Position numbers and translations under genes: made by a program. Positions 31,660 to 41,701 of a stretch of DNA of 64,000 nt are shown here, piece after piece (the stretch's first letter is position 1; every line of letters starts with the position of its first letter). The stretch is from Batkoa obscura (lineage: Eukaryota > Entomophthoromycota > Entomophthoromycetes > Entomophthorales > Batkoaceae), in contig JASVEC010000017.1 in assembly GCA_030770535.1 (NCBI GenBank), positions 558,001-622,000 on the forward strand. Reading direction: 5' to 3'. The notes beneath the pieces are model-generated. The model was not told the DNA's origin, ran no database searches, and was given only the letters and a program-made list of their open reading frames with translations.

Positions 31660-32675
31660 TTAACTATCTTTGTATCTTAGTGGGTCTATAGGTTTTCCTA
31701 CTATTAAATGATTTTTTCTATGCTTATTTAAAAACGGGATTATAAAAATGATATAAATATTTACTAAATTCTCAGTTGCTGTAGCCAAATCTGTAACTTT
31801 AGACTAATCAATAAATAAACACATTAATTAAGATACATTAAATAAAAGATGCTTACTACGCTGTCTCTACTCTTGATTGGTGATATCAAAATAGGCTTGT
31901 TCATTATTCTTCTGGGTTGCAGAAGTTGATTTCTAAAGTTGTCTTAATTTAATTTGGATAATATATATATTAATACCTTTTTTCTTTACGAAATTTGTCA
32001 AAAATTGTCATTTCACCTTTGTTTACTGTTAATTGTAATGTAATGTAAATACTGAGGTTCCTTACTCTTATTGTTATGTATTGGTCCTAAATCTGGTTTT
32101 ATTCTCATCCTTATATTAGCTAATTTTTCTTTTTTAGCCTTTTCTTCTTCTTTTGCTTGTTCAAATATTTTTTTCATCTCAATACCGCGTCTTTTTTCTT
32201 CGTTTAATAAGTCCTATTATAGCAAATGTTAAATAAAGAACAAACGGCTAAATTGTTATTACAAAATATAGTTTTTTATAGCCTAATTTTGGGGCACCAT
32301 CTAATTTGTCAATGTATCTGGCTTTGGTAAAACAAAATTTTTTCCATAATACTAAACTAATATTAAATATTTTCATACTAATAAAAATTAATATCGAGTA
32401 CTGTTATTTCTTTTTTTAAAGCTCTAAATCAATAAATATTAGTAGTAACTGCTATCATTATAAAATTTACTTGGTTTTTTTCTTCAAATTTTGCTAACAT
32501 TTCTGGTCCCATTTTACATAATACAGGTAATAATAATTTATACGGTATTCCTTCCACATCCTCAATGCCTAACAAATTCGTTTATTAACCTTATTTTTTT
32601 CCATTTGATTTATTTACAATCTCCATATTTCAATAAACATTCCATGCTTAACTCCTTCAAGCTTTTTAGCTCCAT
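31660..32675 (-). CDS. ELA1: Elongin A (RNA polymerase II elongation factor SIII subunit A), multi-exon
   Basis: Exon 1 (32675-32618) joined to exon 2 (32568-32471) reads MELKSLKELSMECLLKYGDC then IEDVEGIPYKLLLPVLCKMG, the elongin-A/BC-box region. A downstream exon reads LWKKFCFTKARYIDKLDG and on to GYKKLYFDLLNEEKRR, matching the family's ELWKKFC..RDLYF stretch; later exons give a Lys-rich coiled segment, DKFRKEKR, and SKVTDLATATENL, ending near 31660. Elongin A with B and C helps Pol II elongation and serves a Cul3/Cul5-type ubiquitin ligase on stalled Pol II. Splice sites of the exon before LWKKFC are unresolved (candidate around 32345-32425); the others are GTAA..TAG. It lies head-to-tail with KIN17, 166 bp apart. 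Confidence 0.85.
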
Positions 32676-33626
32676 TTTTATCTAAGTGATACTGCTACTA
32701 GTGGTAATATAATTGCAATAATAATTCAATAGTATTATAAATAATAAGACTAAATATTCGAAATATATAAATCGATCTGAGTTTTTATTGATTTAAAAAA
32801 CCAAATTTGAGAATGTGACAATTTCTTACAGAATGTTTATTAAGTACCAAAAAAAAACAATTTTGCCCAAAATGTGTTTAGCTGATACCCATTAAAACAG
32901 CTTGCAGTTAGGTACCTTTTATATTTTTTGATTTGAAGGCGATTTTTTTATAAATTTAAGGGTTACATCCTCTTTAAAATTTTAATTTCGTATTATAATA
33001 ATTTGACTCCAAATTAAAAACAACGAAAGACATCTAACTGTAAGCTGTTCTATAAACAAAGTTGCTATTTTTGAATATGATTATTGTAAGTTTATTTTAT
33101 TAAAACAAAAAGAGCAAATAAATGATAATAATATCTTAAAAGTAATATAAACTCAATTTGATTTATTTGTAAAGTTTTAGAGTAGCAAATGTAACAAAAA
33201 TGATAATTTCAAAAGTGTTGACTCAATTACATTAATAAAAATAGAAATGAAGGAGAATTCCGTTGAAGTGATTTAATAAGTAAAAAAATAAAAACAATAG
33301 AGGCTTTCTTTTTGTCTCTTTCAAATTAGTCTACTTTTAATTCTTAACTGTTAAAAAGTGATGAAAGTGAATTAGTCTTTATTTTTTGTTAGTGATTGAG
33401 AAATAAAATTGTGTTTTTTGAGCTTTATTTTTACTAAAAAAACAATAGCCAATAAAACTTTATTTGCCAAAAAATTTTGATTAAAAATATTAGAAAAGGA
33501 AATAAGTAAAACTCAGTGAGCAAATGAGTAAAGTTTTAAAAAATAAATGTATGCTATTTGTATTAATATTAGCATAGTATATAGTATATAAGAAATAGAA
33601 TTAGAAAAGAAGTAAAATTAAGCATA
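32676..33626. other. Spacer between elongin A and the CAP protein
   Basis: AT-rich divergent intergenic region. No gene, repeat copy or tRNA seen. Confidence 0.5.
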
Positions 33627-34175
33627 ATGTTTAGTTCATTTATCAAAGTCTATACTTTGTTTTTTATCTTTTTAAGCATATTAATAGCAGACAGCAATAT
33701 CATTAATAATGTCAATGAATTGAATGACTTAGCAAATAACGAAGCTATGTGCAATAAAGTAGTAGATATAATCAATGAAATAAGAGAAAAGAGAGGATTA
33801 AACAAAATAAAAAAGTCGAGAAAATTAACAAAAACAGCAGAAGAGCATGCTAAAGACTTAAAGAAAAACCAGAATAATCCAAATTTAAAACTACATAGTT
33901 GGTATAATTTACATCCATGCAATTTTGATGGCAACTTTAATTGTATGTGGGAAAAACCACGTCAAGTTGCTAATTACCCATCCAATGGTTATGAAATTAG
34001 TTTTAGTGGTTTAAATGACGCTAATTCTATTGTTCAAACTTGGTTAAACTCTCCTCCACATGCTAGTGTTATCCTTAACCAAAATTCTTTTTCAGGAGCT
34101 AAATGGAACGCTATTGGCTCTGCATCCGTTTCTCCTTTTACTGTTGTTTGGTTTGGCACGGAGCCCGATGATTAG
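33627..34175 (+). CDS. Secreted CAP/SCP (PR-1-like) protein
   Basis: 182 residues. Signal peptide at about 1-21, then a CAP domain. Recognisable are NEIREKRGLNKI (helix 1), AEEHAKDLKKN (the EHA motif that normally supplies a site residue), HSWYNLHPCNF (the HS-YG type motif) and HASVILNQNSFSGAKWNAIGSA (the H..LL..-F---G-G-A element), then TVVWFGTEP. The usual GHYTQVVW strand is reduced to FTVVW, so the second histidine of the CAP cleft is missing. PR-1 proteins of fungi bind sterols or act as secreted effectors. It lies immediately upstream of the second Hsp20 duplicate. Confidence 0.85.
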   Translation: MFSSFIKVYTLFFIFLSILIADSNIINNVNELNDLANNEAMCNKVVDIINEIREKRGLNKIKKSRKLTKTAEEHAKDLKKNQNNPNLKLHSWYNLHPCNFDGNFNCMWEKPRQVANYPSNGYEISFSGLNDANSIVQTWLNSPPHASVILNQNSFSGAKWNAIGSASVSPFTVVWFGTEPDD

Positions 34176-34393
34176 CGTTTATTTACCATTACTATGCCAT
34201 TAGTATCATTAGTACCATTACCACCATCAGTATTGTTTTTAGAGCAACATAGATTAAACTTTCATTTTTGTACATCCCTTTCACATTTTACTATTTTTCA
34301 ATAAAAATTAATAACATAAATATCATACTATTAGTACAAGTAATACTTTTAATATTAACAATCTAATGTTTTTGAGTTCAACTAACTTAAATA

Positions 34394-35289
34394 AAACTTT
34401 AGTCTTGTGAAATAAAATTGAAATTACAAATTGGCAAAATAAATTTCTAAATTTGGACTTAACACTGGAAATAAGATCGAAATTTCTAGATAATTACTTC
34501 AAAATTTAGATAAATATACTAAAATCCAGCAAAGTTAATAATAATTTTAAAAAGAATATAAAACCAAAAGATAAAAATAAAGATAAAATTTAAATTAAAT
34601 AATAAACTGAATATCAAATCAAATACTAAACAATGTTTACAACTTTAAATAACAACCCATTTACTTATTACCCTAAAGAATTACATCCTTTTGTATTTAC
34701 TCAAGATCATTACACTCCCTTTAATTGTCACAAGAATGATACAATGCCAACTACCCCTCAAGTAAACAACACTGAAAAACAATCCGTAAATGCTAATAAT
34801 AAAACTCCACTCGCTAATGCTACTAAATCTCAAGAGGATGGATGGCCATACGTTGATATAACAGAATACCCTAATTGTTATACTATAGAAGCTGAATTAC
34901 CTGGATTTAAAAAAGAAGATATTGACATTTCATTTGATAATATCGATAACATAATTACTTTAAAAGGAGAATATATCTATCGACCAAAAAAGCATGAAAA
35001 TATTGTTATAGTAGAAGAAGCAGATGAAGCTAATGAGGATGACAATGCTTCTGTAAGTACATCAAGTGTTACTGAGGATGGAAAACATTTACTTGTAGAA
35101 AGAAGGTCAAAGAAAAATTTCAAGAGAAGCTTCAAAGTTAAACAAGATATTTTAGCTGAAGAGATCCAAGCAGATTTAACTGATGGAGTATTGAATTTAA
35201 TAATTCCAAAGCGTTTCAAGAAAAAAGATAAGAAAATAAGGATATCTATTCAATAAGTTTTTTTCTAATTGTTATCTCTAATGTAAATT
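34394..35289 (+). repeat. Direct duplication of the Hsp20 unit, copy B (896 bp)
   Basis: Identical partner of 28724-29619. The left border falls 218 bp after the stop of the CAP protein gene; the right border is at the first mismatch after the 3' leader. Confidence 0.95.
34633..35256 (+). CDS. Small heat shock protein Hsp20/alpha-crystallin, copy B
   Basis: 207 residues identical to copy A at 28963, with the same upstream sequence including the heat-shock-element-like site at 34479-34491. The two copies therefore probably respond alike, and the duplication may simply raise dosage. The 3' flanks differ from 35290 onward, so polyadenylation may differ. Confidence 0.95.
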   Translation: MFTTLNNNPFTYYPKELHPFVFTQDHYTPFNCHKNDTMPTTPQVNNTEKQSVNANNKTPLANATKSQEDGWPYVDITEYPNCYTIEAELPGFKKEDIDISFDNIDNIITLKGEYIYRPKKHENIVIVEEADEANEDDNASVSTSSVTEDGKHLLVERRSKKNFKRSFKVKQDILAEEIQADLTDGVLNLIIPKRFKKKDKKIRISIQ

Positions 35290-35449
35290 ATTATTGTTTT
35301 AAATAAAAAATTAAAAGTTATTTTTAATTTTCTTATTAGATTTAATTATTTTCAATTGTTTTATTATTTAATTCCATACTAACGTAGCATGTTAAAAACT
35401 TTGATGTTAGTGAAAACTAGTATAAAAGTTATTGTTTGTCAATAATAGT

Positions 35450-36241
35450 TTACCAATTAGGATCAGATCTGCCAAAATACCTTTCAGACAAATGATATAG
35501 GAGATAACTACCATGGATAGAACTCTTTAATATTTGTTTTATATTGTCATTAATATTGATGGAATTCAAATATTCATCAGATTCATCAACAAGTGACCTT
35601 TGAGATGTGATATTACTGTCAATCTCAATATAGTAATTTACCTCACTGGAACTTTTATCTTTTTTTATTGATCCAATGTCATTCATTAAAGCGCATTGTA
35701 AGGATATATAAACGATTGAGCTATGAACAAGAGAGAGATTATCGATTACATTTGGAAAATTAACCATTATAATAAGCTTCATAAGATCACACATTCCTAT
35801 ATTTCGACTTCTCCAGTTAGACCAGATAAATTGCTTTATGACAGGTGTATCTGGAATGTCATTATTCTTTATCTCTTTTGCTTCGCCACAACTAGCAACC
35901 CACGTTTTATAAAGCCTTAAATAATATGCAATTTCGTTTTCGTTTAAATAGCTGCTTAACAGCTCGAAGTATTGGTTGTCAATATGCTTTATATCAATAC
36001 CAGCAGCTATAAATTTATCACTAGCTAAAGTATGGCAACTCATGATCATCAAAGCTATATAAGAAATCTCAGGTTTTGGTAACTGTTCAAAATATAAACT
36101 TAAGCACTCTACATAATCCATAACCTGGTTGAAATGACTAAGGCGTAATTCTTTCCATTTGTATTCAAGGATCTCTTTTACCTTACTAACCTCGGGAGAA
36201 GAAGAAAAATACTTTTTTGTTGTTTTAAATGAACTTTCCAT
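35450..36241 (-). CDS. Terpene-cyclase-like protein, possibly degenerate
   Basis: 263 residues. The sequence NDIGSIKKD (about 192-200) fits the NSE metal-binding triad ND-xx-S-xxx-D/E of class I terpene synthases, and the end LYHLSERYFGRSDPNW resembles the C-terminal RY motif, where the Arg binds diphosphate. The helix that should carry the Asp-rich DDxx(D/E) motif (around residues 60-80, IALMIMSCHTLASDKFI) shows only a lone SD, so one half of the metal site looks lost or replaced. At 263 residues it is shorter than the usual 300-350. It may be a terpene synthase relative with altered chemistry, or a gene losing function; an unseen 5' exon is also possible. The frame is uninterrupted. Confidence 0.55.
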   Translation of the reverse strand: MESSFKTTKKYFSSSPEVSKVKEILEYKWKELRLSHFNQVMDYVECLSLYFEQLPKPEISYIALMIMSCHTLASDKFIAAGIDIKHIDNQYFELLSSYLNENEIAYYLRLYKTWVASCGEAKEIKNNDIPDTPVIKQFIWSNWRSRNIGMCDLMKLIIMVNFPNVIDNLSLVHSSIVYISLQCALMNDIGSIKKDKSSSEVNYYIEIDSNITSQRSLVDESDEYLNSININDNIKQILKSSIHGSYLLYHLSERYFGRSDPNW

Positions 36242-37874
36242 TGATAATTGCTATATTCTGAGATTTCTTATGTATATTCAATACAAAAATAAACCTCAAT
36301 GAATGAATTTTACTAACAATTTTTCCGCTTAAATAGCGCTCTTAAAAGATGGAAAAAGTGATGAAACCACAAAAAATACCACTATATACTATTTTGGAAC
36401 CTATTATGTTTGTTAATGTTTAATCATCTAAATGATAACGCTATCTTAATAAGTTAATATAATCTTGCAGATTAACCTCGAATAAATTAATAAGTTTACA
36501 TGTTTGCTCTAAAATACTATTCATAAACACAAGAATAAAATTTCAAAAGTAAAGCATAATAAATATATGAAAATATAAATAACACTTATTTAAACTTGAA
36601 ATGAAAGTTAAAAAAATGCTTAGTAAAACATCTTGTTGTATTTGAAAAGTTTTGATATCATATATATATATTTAGATAGCTCTAGTTTAATGTACAGTTA
36701 TACAAAAAACGAAATAAATTCTTTTATTATTTCAACAATAAAATGGAACCTTGGTTCTTTATTACCAAACACAGTTGCAAAAAAGGTAAAAAATCGAGGT
36801 ATTATATACTTGTTAATTATTGAATTTTACGAACAAAGCAATATTATTACGAATAATTAATGTGGATGTGAACTTGTGTCCTCACATTGGTTCACGGGTT
36901 TTAATCTACATTATATCATAAGATAAATGCTTCAAATCAATCTAATTTAATATAGACAATAGTTGGTTATCAAGTTTAAATTTCGATGAGTGATTGACTT
37001 TAGTTCAAATTAAATACTGTATTAAGGTTTATTCAATTTAATATAAAAATATGTAAAAAAGGTTTTATTTCTTTAGTATAGTGTACAAAAAATTAGGACT
37101 ATTATTATTAATTATCATTAATTTAAAAAGTTGTATTTTGCCTTCGTGTAAGCTTTTTTAATTTTAATGCTTGCCACATTTCTTAAACTTGAAGATTATA
37201 AATTTTCGTGTTTTATTAAATCTAAATAATAGATAAAGAGAAAATACTTGAGGAGGTGCAAAATTATAATATGATCAATTATCATCAAATGAAATAAAAC
37301 TGCTTACAGTCTGTATATGAAGGGATCGGTGAGCTAAATAGAGATATTTCCATGTATGCTATTTTAGGAAAGAACAAAGATTTGTGAAAGCTAAGGAACA
37401 AAACTTGAGTAGAAAAGTCCAAAAGGTGTTCAAGTTAGGTTAAATATCAGTTTGGTATAAAAAGCTTGACAAAAAGGGAATTAACCAAACAGATACCTCA
37501 AATAAACTTTTCAAGTCAAAATATTGATGGTAAATAAGATTAAAGACAAAAAATCTTAAACATTTAGAAGTAGCTTTTTGGAAAAAGGGCATTAAGTTGA
37601 ATACCATGAATCATGAGTAAAAACAGTTAATGTTTTTACTTATTACTTTTCATGTAATAATTATTTTTATTATTATTTATACTGTACAATGTTTTATAAA
37701 TATTAGATTCTTTTTATTTTATATTTAATGAGATATTAAATTTAAAAAATATCTTTCATTTAAGACTAATACTACATAAACTTCTAATATTATAAATTTT
37801 TACAAATACTTTTAAATATAAATTAACAATATAAAAATCCGAAGCTTAATAAATAAAGTATAAGCTAAAAGTAT
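36242..37874. other. Spacer with one MITE-like copy
   Basis: Apart from the repeat at 36303-36381 I see no supported gene. A 75-codon frame at 36633-36860 is low-complexity and unconvincing. Confidence 0.45.
36303..36381 (+). mobile_element. MITE-like repeat, copy 6 (left end lost)
   Basis: Matches the other copies from GAATTTTACTAACAATTTTTC through CTTAAATAGCGCTCTTAAAAGATGG to the ATGAAACCACAAAAAATACC right end. The GGGGATG left end is not recognisable. Confidence 0.65.
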
Positions 37875-39236
37875 TTATTTAATAATAGTTATATTATATT
37901 CATCCATATACTTTGCTAAACAAGTAGTTGTATTTGGCATTTTAACCGATTTTGCGTTATTGTAATAAGTGGACATATATTCAATAAAAACGTTGGAATT
38001 TACATCATTATAATTATCAAAGAGAACATTAGTTAAATTATTATTTGATATTGGTTTCTTTTTTATATTCGAAAATGGAATATCTATGTTACCATGTTAA
38101 GACGACAATTCGATATTTGAAAGTTATATAAATTAGGACAATATGTATACAAAAAATCAAAAAATCAAAAAATCCCATTCCTAAAATTAAATTCTTTACT
38201 TTCAACATTATTATATTGTTATTCATCTTTGGATAGTTTCCTTGAATTAAAAACAAGGAGCTTCTTCATAATGATAAATTCAAATAAGTAATCGTTGACA
38301 TACTCAAAATAGAATATAAAATTTTGAATGTAAGGTTATAGCAAAGTTAGACATTTAATTTATTTAATTTCCAAAATAAATCATTGTTAATAGTTAAAAT
38401 ATTTAACTTGACTTTATATAATGTTAATTGCTTTAAATTGGATTTACCATTAAATATTAATTTATAATACTCTGGTATATAGAATGCTTCAAGCTTTGGA
38501 TAACTATTAAAATTGATATCTATTTCTTTTGAAACTAATATATATATATTTTCAATATGTAGCCTTTTTAACTCCAGAAATGATTTATTTAAGAGATAAT
38601 TAAGTTCGTGTAATTTAAGATCAATTCTAGTTAATTCAAGTGTCTTTAAGTTATTAAATTGATCTAATATATTTCCAGAATACGATAATCCATTATTGAA
38701 GTTGTATTTAATCACTAATGAAGTGATAGTGGATGGCAAACTTGGCATTATTGTGGTTATAAAATAGTCATTTATATCGCTCAATTTCAAATATGTTAAA
38801 TTTGCAAGTATTTCTTCAATTGCAATTTTATGACTATCAAGGTTACTTTCAGCTGCCATATTATCGATGGAAGTTGTATAATGAATACCCTTTAATGGAA
38901 TGCATCTGAAATACTTTCTTTTCTTCAACTAATTATTTAAATACTGTACACAGATTTGTTATATTTGGATATATTGGGGAATGTAATGGTATATTTAAAA
39001 GTTGCTTAAAATTTACTTGCTTAATGTAATGGTCATACTTTTTAAAACTTCTATACATTTTTTTATCGTAATGATAATAATAATTTGGTGTGATATCTCC
39101 CCATAATATCGGTATAATTGCTTTATTCCACCCTTTACAACATGTCAATAAGTTGACTTTATCTATGTGAAGGATAAAACAAGATCTCTTTAATTATGTT
39201 TTTCTCCAAATCATCAAATTTAAACAATGTCCTCAT
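37875..39236 (-). pseudogene. Broken F-box/LRR-like gene
   Basis: From 39236 the frames read, in order, MRTLFKFDDLEKNIIKEILF, then (frame change near 39165) LHIDKVNLLTCCKGWNKAIIPILWGDIT, an F-box of the form EII-IL-L....LL-CCK-W; then, after a second break near 38930, leucine-rich repeats (residues such as ITSLVIKYNFNNG, LKTLELTRIDL, LKRLHIENIYI, LKQLTLYKVKL). After a gap comes NNNLTNVLFDNYNDVNSN to a stop at 37875, which looks like the original C-terminus. F-box/LRR proteins select substrates for SCF ubiquitin ligases. At least two frame breaks, so probably a pseudogene; short introns could explain part of it. Confidence 0.6.
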
Positions 39237-39812
39237 TTTAAAAAAGTTCAATATAAAACAAATAAAAAAGGTGGAGTGATATTTTGTTTATATTTAATTA
39301 AATTGATGGCTAAAAATAGTGATTTTCATTATGGCATAAAATCAAATTTAAGATCAATAAGCTATATCATAATATTCGATTAATACTTAGATTGTTATAA
39401 ACGCACTTTCAAGTTTTGAAATACTCGCTCTATTCCCATGTATTCTGTTACTAGAAGAAAATAGGATTATTGTATAGGATATAATATGGCACAGTAAAAA
39501 GGAAGGCATCTTATGCTATCAATTGAAGCCTAAACTTTTCATATTGTAAAAATTAATAGAAAAAATGATTTTGATTAACTTTTCTTAACTTTATTAAGTT
39601 GGAGATGTAACAATATTTAAAAATGTACTTAGATATATGGAGGTGATTTTTTTTGGCTTCATCACTTTTTTCATTTTTTAAGCGCTATTTAAGTGGAAAA
39701 ATTGTTAGTAAAATTCTTAACAAAAAATACATCCACATATATAAAGCAATTTGATTACTTATTTAACTAGATATATATAATTTTTTTAGTTTTAAAGTTC
39801 AATGATCAGATT
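39237..39812. other. Spacer with one reverse MITE-like copy
   Basis: Holds the repeat at 39639-39735 and otherwise AT-rich sequence leading to the tRNA-Ala that starts the right arm. Confidence 0.5.
39639..39735 (-). mobile_element. MITE-like repeat, copy 7
   Basis: Reverse orientation: GGAGGTGATTTTTTTTGGC...AAGCGCTATTTAAG...AAAAAATACATCCAC. It lies 77 bp from tRNA-Ala copy 3, just outside the inverted duplication, and only about 170 bp from copy 8. Confidence 0.75.
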
Positions 39813-39885
39813 GGGGAACTAGCTCAGATGGTAGAGCGCTCGCTTAGCATGCGAGAGGCACCGGGATCGATGCCCGGGTTCTCCA
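39813..39885 (+). tRNA. tRNA-Ala (AGC), copy 3
   Basis: Same 73 bases as copies 1 and 2; it forms the inner border of the right arm. Anticodon AGC, no intron. Confidence 0.97.
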
Positions 39886-39904
39886 TTTTCCTACTTTTTA
39901 AATA

Positions 39905-40001
39905 GGATCTTTTTTTTGGTTTCATTATTTTTTCCTTTTTTTAAGCGCTATTTGAGTGGAAACATTCTTGGTAAAATTCTTAATCAGAAAAATACATCCC
40001 C
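39905..40001 (-). mobile_element. MITE-like repeat, copy 8 (right arm)
   Basis: The exact mirror of copy 5 at 28004-28100, carried along with the inverted duplication rather than a separate insertion. Confidence 0.78.
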
Positions 40002-40675
40002 AAATTCTATTTTTCTCACCATCTATAAAGTTGATAATGAAAATAAGGTATTGAAAAATAACTTTATTGATTCTCTAATAACTATTATCATTTTTATTAA
40101 AATAAAAACAAAAGTACCTTTGATATAAGGTTTCTTCGTGTAGTAAAATATTAACCATAAAGGCTAAAACATAAAACATCATTAGCCATATTCACAACGC
40201 TACTCAAATAAACCACGTTCACCTTAAATTTGCAATAACATTTCATAGCTTACATATTAGCATAAATCATACTTTTATGTTTGTATTCCTTTTTGATTAT
40301 TTTTTCAATTAAATAATTAATTAAATGGGGTAAATTTAAAAACTAGTGTTGTTAGTTTCTAAAAAAAGAATTAAAGATAGACTAAACTTTAGTATACTCA
40401 AATAAAAATAAAATATATTAATTATAAAATAATAGTAATAAAACTAAAATCAAAATGCTATTTTATTATGAATATTGGAGAATATGAAGTTGAAAATGAG
40501 TTAATTTTACAACGTTTTTTTTTACTAAAATTTAGCTCGAGATTGAAGAAATAAACTCATTTTTTCAAGTGGAGTGTAAAAATGGAATAAAATATAAATT
40601 AAGTGATTAAATTAAAAATAAATAAATTAAAATATAATCAAAATATAATCAAAATATTAAATTTAACAATTAAAA

Positions 40676-41461
40676 ATGAAATCTACTACCGTAATTAGCA
40701 TCATAGTCTCCTCTTTAATCTCTTCTGTTATTTCCATTCCTACTCCTACCCCTAATGACGAATATGCTGTAACTACTCCTTCCTATGAAACTATTGATTA
40801 TTCTGATACTTACAATACTGGTAAGATAAATAATTACTCGAATAACAATAGTAATGCTTATGGTGATAGTTATAATACTAGCTATAATAACAATAACAAT
40901 AACAATAACAATAATGGCTATTCCAACAACAACAATAATAATGACTATTCCAACAACAATAATAATAATAATTATAATACTGGCTATTCTGGCGATAACT
41001 ACAACAATGGATACTCTGATAATAGCTATAATACTGGGTATTCTGGAAACAACTACAACACTGGGTATTCTGGTAATAATTACAATAATGGATATTCTGG
41101 TAATAACTATAATACTGGGTACTCTGGTAATAACTATAATACTGGATACTCTAACAACTATAACAATGAATATTCCAACAATTATAATAATAATTATAAC
41201 AACGATTATAAAAATGGATATGGGTACGATTATAATAAAGCATATGGCTCAAATTATGCATTAGGATCTAACAATTATAATAGTAATTACGATCACGGAT
41301 ACAATAATAATAATAACTACAATAATAATTACGATAATGACTACAATTCTGGCGTCACTGGAGTAGGTGCAAGCTCCAATGGTGCTACTGGTGTTGGTGC
41401 ATCCAATTCTAATGGAGGTATCGGTTTAGGCCTTGGTCTTGGTCTAGGTTTAGGTATTTAA
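40676..41461 (+). CDS. Secreted Asn/Tyr-rich repeat protein, copy B
   Basis: 261 residues, the mirror copy of the 26544-27329 gene: signal peptide, poly-Asn runs, YNTGYSGNN-type repeats and a GLGLGLG tail. It differs by one codon (AAT here, ACT in copy A) at 41405-41407, an Asn/Thr change. The whole upstream region to the tRNA is shared, so both copies should be expressed alike unless position matters. SUA5 begins 240 bp after its stop. Confidence 0.75.
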   Translation: MKSTTVISIIVSSLISSVISIPTPTPNDEYAVTTPSYETIDYSDTYNTGKINNYSNNNSNAYGDSYNTSYNNNNNNNNNNGYSNNNNNNDYSNNNNNNNYNTGYSGDNYNNGYSDNSYNTGYSGNNYNTGYSGNNYNNGYSGNNYNTGYSGNNYNTGYSNNYNNEYSNNYNNNYNNDYKNGYGYDYNKAYGSNYALGSNNYNSNYDHGYNNNNNYNNNYDNDYNSGVTGVGASSNGATGVGASNSNGGIGLGLGLGLGLGI

Positions 41462-41701
41462 GGGACTCAAAATTATTACTTTCATTTTTCATATACTCTA
41501 ATAATAAAATCATAATTCATATTTAAAAATTTGATGACTTGTTTTTACTATGTTATTTATCTGAATATAAATTATAAAATTATGATTATACACTACATCT
41601 GATAAGTTGTGCAAAAAATGACTTATTTCAAATTAAACTAAAATTGATTTAAGCAATCTTCGAAAATTGCATTTTAAGTTTTGGAATAAAAATAGTTCAT
41701 A

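Larger units (their letters stand above)
39813..41526 (+). repeat. Inverted duplication, right arm (1714 bp)
   Basis: Reverse complement of 26479-28192. The arm starts on the first base of tRNA-Ala copy 3; the sequence before it (ATCTGATCATT in reverse) bears no relation to the left arm's flank. The outer end is at 41526, about 65 bp after the stop of the Asn/Tyr-rich gene. Confidence 0.97.

Noticed and set aside
36633-36860. 75-codon frame in an AT-rich spacer
   Set aside because: Low complexity, no motif, no clear start context.
41597-41605. ATCTGATAA upstream of SUA5 as an iron-GATA site
   Set aside because: A single site, expected by chance in this base composition, and SUA5 has no iron role.
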